Shown here: positions 20,430-30,811 of the stretch, one piece after another
Position numbering within the stretch: position 1 is the first letter of the stretch
Layout: each line of letters begins with the position of its first letter
NCBI GenBank assembly: GCA_015680685.1
Contig: MNCI01011145.1
Location: 1,223,660 to 1,259,551 of the forward strand
Source: Gnetum montanum
Lineage: Eukaryota > Streptophyta > Gnetopsida > Gnetales > Gnetaceae
Direction: 5' to 3'
DNA: 35,892 bases
Translations under genes and position numbers: made by a program
Notes under the pieces: generated by a model
Database searches by the model: none
The model's input: only the letters and a program-made list of their open reading frames with translations
Told to the model about the DNA's origin: nothing

Positions 20430-21148
20430 AAACTCATTTGAACAAGGTAGTAGGGATAGAACTGATAACCTAGTTAGTAGGCTTGATCTCATGAATACAT
20501 ATAGCATCACTAGTGGATTGATCCTTCTAGTGGATCAAGTACTTATGCCTCTTCACTCATTAAGTGTTTAAAGTTTTTTTTCATTTAAGTACAATCATGT
20601 TTCTCTCCATTAAAGTCCTTGAATGATCAATAGAATCCTTCAAATCATTGATGCTACCTTGTATGATTTCATCATCAACCAGTCCATGGTAATGGATAAG
20701 ATTTGAAACATTAAACACAAAACACATACCAATAGCATTGGTAAGTTGATCTCAAAAGCACCATCATTAAATTTTCCATTTATTCTAAAAGTACTAATAT
20801 TCTTGGCTTTTAACATGAAGAAGTTGATACCTCTTAATCTATTCTTCTTCAAGTGAATCCAAACCAAGTCACCAATAGCAAAGATAGGCTTTTGCTTGCT
20901 CTCATTCCTCTTAAGAACTTTCTCTTCAGCCTCCTTTTCTAAGTTTTTCTTTACTTATGCATGAAGATCCCTTATCTCTTATACAAAATCAGCATTAAGT
21001 TGAGCTTGATCCTTAAATCTCTTTAAATTGTTTACCATCTTAGGACAAAAATCATAATTTTCCTTAAATGGGGTTTTACTAATGGCAACATGAAAAGAAT
21101 TATTATAAGAATATTTAGCATGACATAGCAAATTTTTCTATTGATTTG
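20430..21148 (-). pseudogene. E3 integrase C-terminal part with chromodomain-like tail
   Basis: The minus strand shows FHVAISKTPFKENYDFC (about 21100) and IFAIGDLVWIHLKKNRLRGINF (about 20890-20820), then KAKNISTFRINGKFNDGAFEIN. This is the same GPF-type C-terminal module as E1 at 2477-2830. The tail reads KYLIH-TAG-KDQSTSDA with the TAG at 20527-20529, the same codon position as in E1 and E2. Upstream continuity is broken at 21149-21153 by E4; the matching sequence resumes at 29197. Frameshifts are present. Confidence 0.8.
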
Positions 21149-21153
21149 GCTAT
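21149..21153. repeat. Target-site duplication of E4, left copy
   Basis: GCTAT immediately left of the E4 LTR; the right partner is AGTAT at 29192-29196. The uninterrupted paralogous site in E1 is ACTAT (3099-3103). Each copy differs from that by one base, consistent with an old 5-bp duplication. Confidence 0.65.
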
Positions 21154-22000
21154 TAATGAGTGGCAAGATACCCCTATGCCCAAACATATGAATCACTAAG
21201 GCATTTATGCATGATCTGGTTGAATTCCATGGACCTATAGTTCTTTGGTGCACTAGTTCTTCTAGGAAGTGAAATGGGCATTGAAAACATTTGTTGTCTT
21301 TCCAATTACACTTGTGAAGCTCAAGGATATGGTTTAAGTGCAATTGAGGTACATGATTTTTATCATTATATGTTTTATAAGTTCAATCAGCTATAAGAAG
21401 AATGAAAGGTAGAGTAATTTAAGATCTAATTCATTTACTACCTAGCTAGCCTAACACAAGTACCTGTCCCACTTTCCAGAGACATCCTGAACACACATAG
21501 TGCTATTGGGCTACAAAAGGTTAAGCATTATTGGGTTACGAAGCACTATATGTATGCTTGAAGTAGTTGTGCTTATGTTCATTAACAACTAGAAATTAAT
21601 TTCTTAATTTAAATGCATAAAGTGTTAAAAATAAATTGCATTAATAGAAACATTAATATATTCTTAGTGCTGCAAGGAATGTCAAATGGATTCATTTTTA
21701 TTCTCATCACACTACTATGCTCAGGTACATTAGTGTTCAAAAAAAGATCCATACATAGTAAGAATCCTACTGTGGGCACTCAAAAATATTCTAAAATTGG
21801 AGAAAAAAATCTATAAGAGCTTTGCTGCTATGAAAAAAACTATGAAAACCTATCTAGAAATCATGAGCCCAAGCACGATATTTATAGGTCAGTATATACC
21901 CCGTGATATTGGATATTTGACATCAAATCCAAGGCTTTGACATTGAATACTTGATGTTGAGGCTATCTGATATCGGAGCATGTGATAATGTGATTCATCA
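21154..22000 (-). mobile_element. E4 3' LTR
   Basis: It is a direct repeat of 28340-29191. On the minus strand it begins TGATGAATCACAT at 22000 and ends GCCACTCATTA at 21154. Shared landmarks with the other LTR include GCACTAGTTCTTCTAGGAAG and CTACCTAGCTAGCCTAACAC. A TATA-like box lies at 21879-21886. Confidence 0.9.
21879..21886 (-). promoter_or_regulatory. TATA-like box in E4 3' LTR
   Basis: TATAAATA on the minus strand, about 115 bp inside the LTR start. The same box is found in the other LTR at 29058-29065. It is the likely promoter for E4 transcription. Confidence 0.5.
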
Positions 22001-22013
22001 TACCCCCACAACT
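22001..22013 (-). promoter_or_regulatory. E4 polypurine tract
   Basis: AGTTGTGGGGGTA on the minus strand sits directly before the 3' LTR start TGATGAATC, where the plus-strand primer is expected. It is followed leftward by the LTR, which fixes the element's orientation. Confidence 0.6.
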
Positions 22014-23990
22014 GAATGAAAGCTTGTCCTTGAGTGAAGAGGAGGAGGAACAAGTTCCCTACAAAATATTGGGCATGAATGGGATTATTGACTAACATAC
22101 AAATGGACTCAAATGGAATAGATAGACTATGAGTGCCCAAGTGTATGGATTTACAATCTTTAAAAAACTAGATGCACATGATAAGAGAAGTGAACATCCT
22201 AGACAAAACTGACATCCAATGCCTCTTGATAGCTAAAGAGTGAGAGAAAAGATCCAAAAATCATGAACGGGCCTCATCATGTGGTATAGCTACATGTTTC
22301 CCACTTCTGGTCCATGTTTCCCACTGCAACCACAACAAAATTGTGAATTAGTATGTAATGTGTAAGACATAGCTAGTAAGTACCTTGTCTTGTCAATGGT
22401 TACACTCGGCTAGGTTGTGATTGTGGTAGATTAATTCCTTTAGGAGTGTTAGCAAGAAGACTGACAAATAGGATAAAATAGAGAAGCCATCCATTAAAGT
22501 TGAAAAAGTGCTACACAAGGAAATATTTGAAAAGGGTGTAAGAATTTACAATAATAAAAAGGAAAGTTCACTAAAAAATGTTGTAAAGTTATATACAATT
22601 GGATATCATTAATGAGGTAAACAAAAGGATTTGATTGTAAGAGTTTCTAAGGATAAAGAACTTAACTAATGCAACCAAAAGACATGCAAGTGGGTCCTCC
22701 CCAAAGCAGGCATATGCCTTTTATTTCCCTTGGATAACTTCAAACCAAGGAGTTTGTGGACCTCATGGATGATTAATGGTTACAAAAGGTTAAGTACAAA
22801 AACCTAGATGAAACTACCTAAGAATTCCAACATATCAAACTAGGACATTAAATAGGAACATGAAACTGGTAGTGAGGTGACACATGGAAAGCATAGATGG
22901 ATGAGAGAGAGAGTGGAATGGAGTTCTTGATTAAGGTTACATGAAGTTCCTTGTATATTTTATGGTTAAATGACTTGATAAGATCCATCATTAGTCTAGA
23001 CCAAAACCAACCACATTTAGTGACTTTGCATTACCATTCTATCACCAGTCCACCCCTTGAGACACAAGATTCTTCCACAAAATAACCACCTTTCCTTATT
23101 AGAAAAGATAAGAGAAGTAGGGAGTGAGGAAGGGACTTAGTTAGAAGAGACCTTTAGGCATGGGTAACATGTATTTCTAGTCCCATAACCAGTGCTTGTA
23201 GCCTGTTTATTGTGTCTAAGGGGTATGGTTTAAATTCCCATCATTTTTAAATGGAAACCACACTATGCAAAGATGTATGTGTTTATTTTTTCTAAGGGGT
23301 GTGCTTTGAATTCAAATCATTTTTTGAGATGGGAACCACACCATGCAAAGATGTATTCAACTTCTTTTTATTGGTCAACACGAAATGGTAAGGAATCCAT
23401 GAAAACACACATGCATCAAAGTAAGTATAAAGGTACAAAGAATACCAAATCCCCTTGAAGTCACATGCTATTCCAACCTTTGAATCCTTTCCAATTCCAA
23501 AAACTACCAAAGTTACAAATTTGTTAAAGTTTTATTATTGAAAAAAGGGACTACATATTTCTAAAACAAGGAAAACCATAGAGTTTGTGGATGGGTGGAT
23601 GTTGTGGACTCACTGCCTATTGCATGAAAAAGAAACCATGTCCTAATCATCTGTAACAAAATTTAAAGGTAGAATCCAGAAACCAACAATCAAATTATAG
23701 AATAATATGTACCAACATCAAGCAAAAAATTACCACTATGCCTATCACTTATTAATAAAAAGTTAGAAATTCATGCTAGAATAAAAAAAATATAAAATAA
23801 AGTGTCAAATATTCAAGAAATAGCCAATGTACTAACGATGGTGTAAAAAAAATTAGAAAAGATTAATAACATGGAACAAGAATATGTAAAATAAAGAATG
23901 CATAAAACAAAAAAATTGTAAAACAAAAAATAGTGAAAAATGAAGGAGTCACTTATATGGTTAGAATGGATGGCCATCTCCCCCATGACT
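22014..23990 (-). other. E4 spacer between integrase and 3' LTR
   Basis: About 2 kb without a recognisable coding frame on either strand. Some Ty3/gypsy lineages carry an extra frame or a long untranslated region here; I see no hydrophobic or otherwise env-like protein. It contains an imperfect 76-bp tandem duplication at 23215-23356. Small frames at 23273-23510 overlap on opposite strands and look like chance. Confidence 0.5.
23215..23356. repeat. Imperfect tandem duplication, period 76 bp
   Basis: TCTAAGGGGTRTGSTTTRAATTC begins both units in degenerate form (23215 and 23291). Both end in ACCACACYATGCAAAGATGTAT, at 23278 and 23356. The units differ at several bases, so the duplication is not recent. 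Confidence 0.75.
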
Positions 23991-23999
23991 AAGTTGAAA

Positions 24000-25210
24000 A
24001 GAGGAGATTTGAAATATTAAGTGTGGTTGTCCATATGATCATGCATTTTTTGTATTTGCTGGCTTATGGTCATGGAAAGGTTTGACTTGTTGTATGTTGA
24101 CTAGCTATTTCTTGTCTAGGCTCTCAGGTTTGTAGATCATCATGGTTGTAAAAGAAAAAGTTTCATAAATTATATAAGGTCCTTTCTACAATGTTTACAA
24201 CTTAGTTTGTTGAGGTACGTTTGTGGGATTATAGTAGAGAACCTTATCTCCCATTTGAACTTTGACTTTTCTAATTTTAAGATCATGATGCTTTTTGTTG
24301 TATGCCTTGTGCAACTCGTTAGATAATAAGGCCACCAATCAGTTTTTGTCTTGCAAGTTGAGATTCATTAGTCTTTCTTTTTGTGCTAGACTCAAGTCAA
24401 GGTCAAGGTCATTAGTTTTTGAAAGTGTACAGAGCTCAGATTGAATAGGAAGTGTTGGTAATCTTCTGTACGCAAGATCATAGGGAGAGTAGCCTATAGG
24501 ATGTTTCCATGTTGAGCGGTAGGCCTAAAGGGCATCATTAAGTTTCATGCTCCAGTCTTTTCTATATTTGCTAATAGTTCTTATTAGAATCTTTGTGAGT
24601 TCCCTATTGCTAACCTTAGCTTGACCATTCGCTTAGGGGTGGTAGGATGTTCTGAGTTTATGTTCAACCCCAGGCATTACATAAGCTTTTGAAAAGTAGT
24701 GCTTGTAAAGTGAGTTCCATTAGTAGAAATTAATGCACATGCAACACCAAACCTGTTTACAACATTTTTTTGTACAAACTGAGTAGCAGCAAAAGATGTG
24801 TAGTCAATGATGGCTACTTCTTCTATCCATTTCATACAATAGTCAACAACAACTATGATGTACACCTTTCCATTTGACATGGATGTGATGGGACCCATGA
24901 AATCAATGCCCTAGATGTCAAAGGGTTCTAGTGGTTGAATCCATTATTGAGGTCCCTCCATTTGAGTTGTCATTCCACCATCTTGTTGGCATTGTTCACA
25001 AGAGTAGACATATTGATGAGCATCCCTAAAGATTTTTGGCCGATAGTACCCTACCATTAGGCTTTTAATGACCATGCATCTCCTAGCATAGTGTCCTCCA
25101 TAAGGACCTTCATGATCATCTTGGAGGATGCATAGTTGATCAACATTAGGGATAAACCATTGAACCAGGCTATTGGCACACACCTTGTAGAGGTGTCCAT
25201 TGATCTCCAC
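24000..25210 (-). pseudogene. E4 integrase (decayed)
   Basis: The N-terminal H2C2 zinc-binding module is readable in 25210-24944: HEGPYGGHYARRC with the His pair and CEQCQQ with the Cys pair. The core at 24898-24677 contains YIIVVVDYCMKWIEEVA with the first Asp, and ISTNGTHF, where Thr replaces the second catalytic Asp. The C-terminal part at about 24580-24470 reads DWSMKLNDAL-stop-AYRSTWKHPIGYSPYDLAY, then VQMGDKVLYYNP (about 24250). Scattered TAG and TAA codons break the frame. It lies after RNase H and before the 2-kb spacer. It differs from the E1-E3 integrase and lacks a visible chromodomain. Confidence 0.9.
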
Positions 25211-25414
25211 GAAGTGTTTTACCTGCTGAAGGAATTATTGTTTCTTCTAGTGGTCCAACCCTTGTGGCATCTCCTGAGTGAAAAGATAGGTGAGAATGCC
25301 ATCATACCATTTAGGCTTATTGGACAATTATTTAGTTATAGCCCTAGTAAAGAGGATTTTATCAAGAAACATGTTAGATAGTGGGCTTTCTTCCTCTTTG
25401 TTATCCCATTGTAA

Positions 25415-25765
25415 CTAAGAAAAGTGATCAAAAACCACATTCTCAGTGCCTTTTTGATCTACCATCAAAATATCAAATTCTTGTAAAATCACCATCCACC
25501 ATATGACATGGGGACTTACCATTGGCTTGTTCATTAGGAAGCGTATGGCACTATTGTTTTTGTGCACAAACACTTTATATCCAAGCACATAATGCCTAAA
25601 CTTCTTTAGAGTAAACACCACTACCATAAATTCTTTTTTTGTAGTGGTGTAGTTTAATTGTATACCCATAATGCTTTGGCCAGTGTAGTGGATGTAATAT
25701 GGATATTTCTTGTCATCCATCTGCATAAGCATGACTCCCAAGGCATAATTTGATGCATTTATCAT
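25415..25765 (-). pseudogene. E4 RNase H (116-codon open frame)
   Basis: The frame is stop-free and reads MINASNYALGVMLMQ, YYIHYTGQSIMG, QLNYTTTKKEFMVVVFTLKKFRHYVLG, VFVHKNNSAIRFLMNK and LQEFDILMVDQKGTENVVFDHFS. This is a complete RT-associated RNase H domain of the Ty3/gypsy type. Asn is seen at the usual first catalytic Asp (INAS for D-A-S) and HKNNSA where a D-H is expected, so catalysis is probably lost despite the open frame. It directly follows RT on the minus strand. Confidence 0.9.
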
Positions 25766-25789
25766 AACATGAAATGATCTAGACTATTT

Positions 25790-26660
25790 GGGTTCTTGTA
25801 GAATTGGAGTTTCTACAAGTTTCTCTTTTAGAAATTAGAATGCTCTTTTACATTCTATGGTCCAGATAAATGAAGCATCTTTCTTTGTCAGCTTCACCAA
25901 TGGTTTTGTGATCTTATAGAAATTATCTATGAATCATTGGTAATAGCCAGTATGTCCAAGGAATGATTGAACATCTTTGATAGTTTCTGGTTGATGGGTT
26001 ATTCTTTGGATGACCCTTATTTTTTTAGGGTCTACCTTAATTCTTACATATGATATCTTGTGCCCCAATACAATGCCTTATTGGACCATTAGGTGAATCT
26101 TTTACCAATTGAGCTTTAGGTTTGTCTCAACGCATCATTTTAGTAGTTGCTCAAGGTGGTCTAGGGATTGTTCAATTGTAGCTTCAGAGGTGGAGAATTC
26201 ATCGATCAAGACTACCACACCACTATTCATTTGTCATTGAAAAATGCTTAGAACCAAGCATTGGAATGTAGCAGGGACATTACATAGACCAAATGACATC
26301 TTGCAATATGCAAAAGTTCCCCAAGGACTCGTGAATGTTATCTTGGCCTGGTACCCTAATGTAATTTGAATTTGGTTATGCCACTATAACCATCTAGAAA
26401 ATTGTAGTAGCAATGTCCAAATATTATTTCTAACACCTTATCAAAAAATGACAATGGAAAATGATCCTTAAATTTTATCATATTTAGTAGCTAGAAATTG
26501 ATGCAGACTTGCCACTTGCCTACTTTTTTTGGCATAATCATGAGTGGGGTAATCCACTCACTATTAGCAATGGGATAAATAAACCCTACCTTGAGGAGTT
26601 GTTCGATTTCCTCTTTCAAGATCTACTTCAGTTTGGAATTTAATCACGTCTATGATTGTC
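25790..26660 (-). pseudogene. E4 reverse transcriptase (decayed)
   Basis: The minus strand gives IEQLLKVGFIYPIANSEWITPLMIMPKKVGKW (about 26640-26520, in frame), KDHFPLSFFDKVL, then FLDGYSG, and after a frameshift FAYCKMSFGLCNVPATFQCLVLSIF. The catalytic box appears as VVVLIDEFS, so the second Asp of the DD pair is Glu. VQSFLGHTGYYQ and FIDNFYKITKPLVKLTKKD follow, the end of the RT and the connection to RNase H. Stops, often TAG or TAA, occur throughout. Confidence 0.9.
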
Positions 26661-26769
26661 TCTTTGGCTTCGTGGTTTGATCAATGTAGATGTAATGTTG
26701 GCATATCTTAGGATCAATCCCTATGAATTCAAGATATGACCAAGAAAAAGCTACTGATCATTTTCAACG

Positions 26770-28310
26770 ACATTCAATAGCATCTTTTTCTACTCTGGAG
26801 AAAAATTTGCATTGATTATGACTAACTTCCCATTTTTCTACAATATGGCAAACTTAATCCAATTGAGAGTAATCATGGCCAGGACATCTATGATTATGGA
26901 GTAGTATTGGCCAATGGTAGCATCCAAGGATTCATGTGTTTCTTATTTCTGTCCTTGGATTTACCTTCTCAAGTTGGACACTTGGGAGTACATTTGATAT
27001 TTATCATTGAATAATTCAAGCATTTTACTCCATCATCTGATAGATTTTGATTCTAAGGACTGGTACTAGTTCTCTGCTTCTTTAATGAATGTCCTTGAAA
27101 AAAAATTAGTTTTTTCCACTCATTCTCTATGTTCTGCAAGGCACATGCATCTTGAAAATCTTGGAGATGGTTTTGTAGATCTAATTTATATCCCCCTTCG
27201 AACTGAGAAATATTGTTTATGTCTAGCCTTTTGATTCAGCTATCCTTTACATGCCTTGTTGGAATTTGTACTACCTATGCAATGTTTAGCATACTTTAGG
27301 TATCAAGAAAAGGCTCATCGAGGCCATGATTGTAGTGCCTATGATGCCCTATCTTACCCCTTCATTCATGATGATGTGCCTCTATTGAATGTCTACACTG
27401 TTAATCTTGCCTTGCCCAATGGTCCCTTCAATCATTTTAGTCTCGTTGGTCATTTTAGTCACCCCCATCACGGTATTGCCTCCTATAGTTGTGATTAAAG
27501 CTAGAAGAAGAAGAATAAGATGATGAAGATGAAGAGGAGGAGAACTAGCATCATCATGGTGCTTGCTACCACCTCTTTGGTGATTGCGATCATGATCACA
27601 ATCTTGTTCTCTATCCACATTCCTATCTTGACTTACCTCTTTGGATCCTTCTCTATCCTTGGATCCATTCTTGCTAGAAATAGGATTGTGAATTGTGGAC
27701 TGTAGGTTCTAGTTTTGACCTCCTTCACAGAAGTCAAAGAGAGGAAGTTCATTGAATGGAAAACCCCCAGAGAAGAGTCCTCCAACATATTTTTGGTATC
27801 GCAGGAATGGAGAATCATTAAATCCTTTTCCCCTCATAGATTCATGGTGTTGTTCTAGCTATCGACCCATAAATGTTGTGCCTCAGTGGGACAATAATCC
27901 CTGGTGTTCAGTATCTTGCACAACGTACTTAGCATGATGCCCTTGGAGACCCCATCATATAAGCATTTGTTGGAGCATTGTAGGAACAAATCGATTGAGT
28001 GGGAAGACAATGTTGCCCTCCATGTCATGCCACCACAGTTGTTCATCCTAGTGTAGAATGAAGGTGAAATTGAGTACCTACTCATCAAGATGAGCATATA
28101 CCACTCAATATTATTGAGGCACTGGTTGACAAACTCCATCAGACTTGGGCATAGAAGCACTCATGTGAGAAGAATACAATTTATGTTAGAAAATAATAAT
28201 GTAGTGTGCTTATTAAATTTGTTGTAGTAATCCTAAGATGTAATATGACTTTAAGGATTGGTCCAAAAATTTTGAATGATTTTCACCAAGTCCTAGATAG
28301 CACACGAAAC
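26770..28310 (-). pseudogene. E4 gag / protease region (poorly preserved)
   Basis: Position between the primer site and RT makes this gag and protease. The start of gag at about 28160-27855 is open for 101 codons but lacks motifs I can name with confidence. The middle at about 27620-27500 is low-complexity: on the + strand GAAGAAGAAGAATAAGATGA and similar words, on the coding strand Asp/His/Arg-rich. No clean CCHC knuckle or D-S/T-G protease site is legible. Frames on the + strand at 27256-27937 are antisense and considered chance. Confidence 0.5.
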
Positions 28311-28320
28311 AACTAAAAGG

Positions 28321-28339
28321 TCCTAGGCAATGAAACCAA
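28321..28339 (-). promoter_or_regulatory. E4 primer-binding site (tRNA-Met type)
   Basis: TTGGTTTCATTGCCTAGGA on the minus strand immediately follows the LTR end CTCATCA. It resembles the TTGGTATCAGAGCC-type site, with changes in the middle. Confidence 0.6.
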
Positions 28340-29057
28340 TGATGAGCGGCAAGATACCCCTACATCCAACCATACAAATCACTAAGGCATTTATGTGTGA
28401 TCCAGTCAAATTCTATGGACCTATAATTCTCTAGTGCACTAGTTCTTCTAGGAAGTGAAATGGGCATTTATAACATTCATTATCTTCCCAATTGCACTTA
28501 TGAAGCTTAAGGATATGGTTTAAGTGTAATTGAGATACATGATTTTTATCATTTTATGTTTTATAAGTTTAATCACCTACAACAAGAATAAAAGGTAGTG
28601 TAATTTAAGATCTAATTCATTTACTACCTAGCTAGCCTAACACAAGTACCTGTCTCACTTGAACACACATAGTGCTACTGGACTACTAAATGTTAAGCAT
28701 TTTTGGGTTACCAAGCACTATATCTATGCTCGAAGTAGTCATGCTTCTATTCATTAACAACTAAAAATTAATTCCTTATTTTAAATGCATTAAAGTAAAG
28801 TACATGAAAATAAAGTGCATTAATGAAAACATTAATCTCTTGTCAGTGTTGCAAGGATTTTCAAAAGGGTTCATTTTTATTCTTGTCACACTACTGTGCT
28901 TAGGTACATTAGTGTTTGAACAAAGATCCATAAACACTCAAAATTTTATTGAGGGCACTCAATAATATTCTAACTTTGGAGAAAAAAAATTGCAAGAGCT
29001 TCACTACTATGACAAAAACTATGATAAATTATCTAAAACTCATGAGCCCAAGTGCTA

Positions 29058-29065
29058 TATTTATA
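29058..29065 (-). promoter_or_regulatory. TATA-like box in E4 5' LTR
   Basis: TATAAATA on the minus strand in the context GCCTATAAATATAGC, about 125 bp inside the LTR start. It is conserved in the partner LTR and is the expected driver of E4 RNA. Confidence 0.5.
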
Positions 29066-29115
29066 GGCTAGTATATACCCCATGATATCAGATATTTGAC
29101 ATCACATCCATGGCT

Positions 29116-29139
29116 TTGACATTGGATACTCAATGTCAA
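29116..29139. repeat. Hairpin in E4 LTR, 9-bp stem and 6-nt loop
   Basis: TTGACATTG and CAATGTCAA are perfect reverse complements around GATACT. The partner LTR has the same place decayed (TTGACATTGAATACTTGATG near 21936). Neighbouring TTTGACATCA and TGATATTAGG words suggest a small cluster of TGATRTCA-like motifs near the LTR start. Confidence 0.6.
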
Positions 29140-29191
29140 GGCTCTAATATCAGATTTTTGATATTAGGGCATGTGAAAATGTGATTCATCA

Positions 29192-29196
29192 AGTAT
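29192..29196. repeat. Target-site duplication of E4, right copy
   Basis: AGTAT immediately right of the E4 LTR pairs with GCTAT at 21149-21153. After it the E3 sequence resumes (CCATCACATAAAC), matching E1 at 3104-3116. Confidence 0.65.
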
Positions 29197-30458
29197 CCAT
29201 CACATAAACAACTCCATATATTTAGCAAGGATTTATTCACCACATCTTTTTGGCCATCAAATTATGCATGATATGCACTAGAGAAATTCAACATAATTCC
29301 TAAAATTTTTGAAAGGGAATTTAAAGTCCCTATCACTAATAATGTTCAAAGGAATTTCATGTAACTTCAAAACATGTTGGAAAAAAAATTTGCCACATGA
29401 GAAGCATCACTCATCATTTTGAATAGAATGAAATGTGTTATCTTGGAGAATTTATCAACTACAACAAAAATTGCATGATTTCACTCTTAATGTTTGAAAT
29501 ATCACACACAAAATTCATTGACATACTTTCCAATGAATCCTTTGAAATTGACAAAGGCACATAAGGTCTATCCACTCGTTTACCTCCTTTGAATTTCTAA
29601 TAATTCAAACACCCCTTCATAAATTTTAAAAATTTTGTTGCCATACCTACCTAAAAATAGTACCTATCCACATGCTCAAATGTTTTATCCCTACTCATGG
29701 AACTTTCCATGCCACTACAGTTCTTTTCAAACAAAATATTTTTTCTAAAAACATAATTAGGAATACATACCATTCTATTTTTGAATAAAATTTCATCTTG
29801 AATATGATAGTTCCATCATTGGTCTATCCTACTCATACAAACTAGAAGAAACACCCATACCTTTCACATGAACTATGTTAAAATTAATCACATGCACCCT
29901 GCATAATGCATCAACAATCACATGGCTTTTCTACTTTTGTGTTTTAACTAAAAATTGAACTTGTTCAAGTGTGAAATCCACTTTTTATGCTTTGCACTAA
30001 ACTTCTTTTAAGAATCAAGAAATTATAGTGCTTTATGACTTGTCATCAAAGTGAACTCCTTGGAAATAAGTAATGTCTCCAATAATTTATTTCTTGAAGA
30101 GTGGAACATAACTCCTCTTATATAATATATCTTTACCTTGACTCATTCAAATTTTCTAAACAAATAAAGCAATAGGCCTACCTTGTTGTGAAGGTATCCC
30201 ACCAATGGCAAGCCCACTTGCATTCATCTCCACCTAAAAGAGCTTCTAAAAACATGGAATTCCAAGAAATGGTTCATAGGGATTTTAGCAAGTCAAATCT
30301 TCTATAGATTTCATCATTCCACCTAAAATAATTTTTTTCTTTAGAAACCAAACATAGATCAAGAAATACCACTGAAAGTTTTGATGAGCCTCTAATAAAA
30401 ACCTTCCAAACCAAGGAATGATCTTACCTCCCCAAAATTCTTAGGAGTTAGTCAATCT
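29197..30458 (-). pseudogene. E3 integrase core, zinc region and RNase H (decayed, truncated)
   Basis: The minus strand continues E3 beyond E4. LHEIPLNIISDRDFKF (about 29370-29310) keeps the second catalytic Asp of integrase. Further right are poorly legible zinc-region remnants, then RNase H with NASGLAIGGIPSQQGRPIA (about 30225-30170). Parallel words in E1 (3100-4430) confirm collinearity. The match to E1 ends at about 30458 in the segment joining RT and RNase H. The sequence then switches to the opposite orientation of the same family. Stops are frequent. Confidence 0.75.
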
Positions 30459-30811
30459 TTAATTAATGATAATGCTTCTAAGATTGATTTACTTAACATC
30501 TTTGGTATTTCTTTTTTATTTCATGTTACAAATATTATGCATTATCATGGACCGATTGATGATGAAATCATATAGGGTAACATCAATGAATTAAAAGAGA
30601 TTTTTAATTAGTTCAAGTTTTCAATGGAGAGGAAGGTGATCATACTCATGTCGAGATAAGACTTAAGAACTTGGTATGTGATTCATTAGAAGGATTAATC
30701 CACTAATGATGCTATGTGAGTCCATGACACTAAACTTGATGAGTAAGTATCACTTCCTACCCCTATTCCCTTGTTCACATGAGTTCACCTTTTTAAGGAT
30801 GGGAGAGTTGC
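30459..30811 (+). pseudogene. E2 end of pol: integrase C-terminus and chromodomain-like tail
   Basis: The + strand reads NDNASKIDLLNIFGISF, then NIMHYHGPIDDEII, a stop, NINELKEIF, and SMERKVIIL, collinear with E1 2720-2477. The tail reads VIH-TAG-KD with the TAG at 30687-30689, then STNDAM-stop-VHDTKLDE. It is followed by a purine-rich tract (GGATGGGAGAGTTGC, 30797-30811) and the 3' LTR. Only this last part of E2 pol survives; everything upstream is replaced by E3. Confidence 0.75.

Larger units (their letters stand above)
21154..29191 (-). mobile_element. Gypsy E4: complete but decayed Ty3/gypsy element, minus strand, inside E3 integrase
   Basis: Paired LTRs (847 and 852 bp), primer site, gag region, RT, RNase H, integrase and polypurine tract are all present in Ty3/gypsy order, with a degenerate 5-bp target duplication. 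The host sequence (E3 integrase) is contiguous once E4 is removed, as the E1 paralogue shows. Its LTR and pol are unlike E1-E3, so it is a different family. A 2-kb region lies between integrase and 3' LTR. It is the innermost layer and therefore the youngest in the E1-E4 series, yet its LTRs still differ by roughly 15% by eye. Confidence 0.9.
28340..29191 (-). mobile_element. E4 5' LTR
   Basis: It is a direct repeat of 21154-22000. On the minus strand it runs from TGATGAATCACATTTTC at 29191 to GCCGCTCATCA at 28340, ending in CA. It contains a TATA-like box at 29058-29065 and a perfect hairpin at 29116-29139. Confidence 0.9.
19482..30458 (-). mobile_element. Gypsy E3: same family, minus strand, truncated, hosts E4
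   Basis: The 3' LTR (19482-20404), polypurine tract, integrase C-terminus (to 21153), then, after the E4 insertion, the rest of integrase and RNase H (29197-30458) read leftward in family order. The element ends abruptly inside the RNase H/RT boundary at about 30458. Its RT, protease, gag and 5' LTR are missing. It sits directly after E2's zinc knuckle, so it inserted into E2. The truncation joins it to the inverted 3' end of E2. Confidence 0.8.

Noticed and set aside
22014-23990. Possible env-like gene between E4 integrase and 3' LTR
   Set aside because: No frame longer than about 75 codons and no signal peptide or membrane pattern on the coding strand.
27256-27937. Several plus-strand frames opposite E4 gag
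   Set aside because: Antisense to the gag region, overlapping each other in different frames, low complexity; treated as chance.
1409-30811. Endogenous pararetrovirus rather than LTR retrotransposon
   Set aside because: Paired LTRs, primer sites, polypurine tracts and integrase domains are present; pararetroviruses lack LTRs and integrase.
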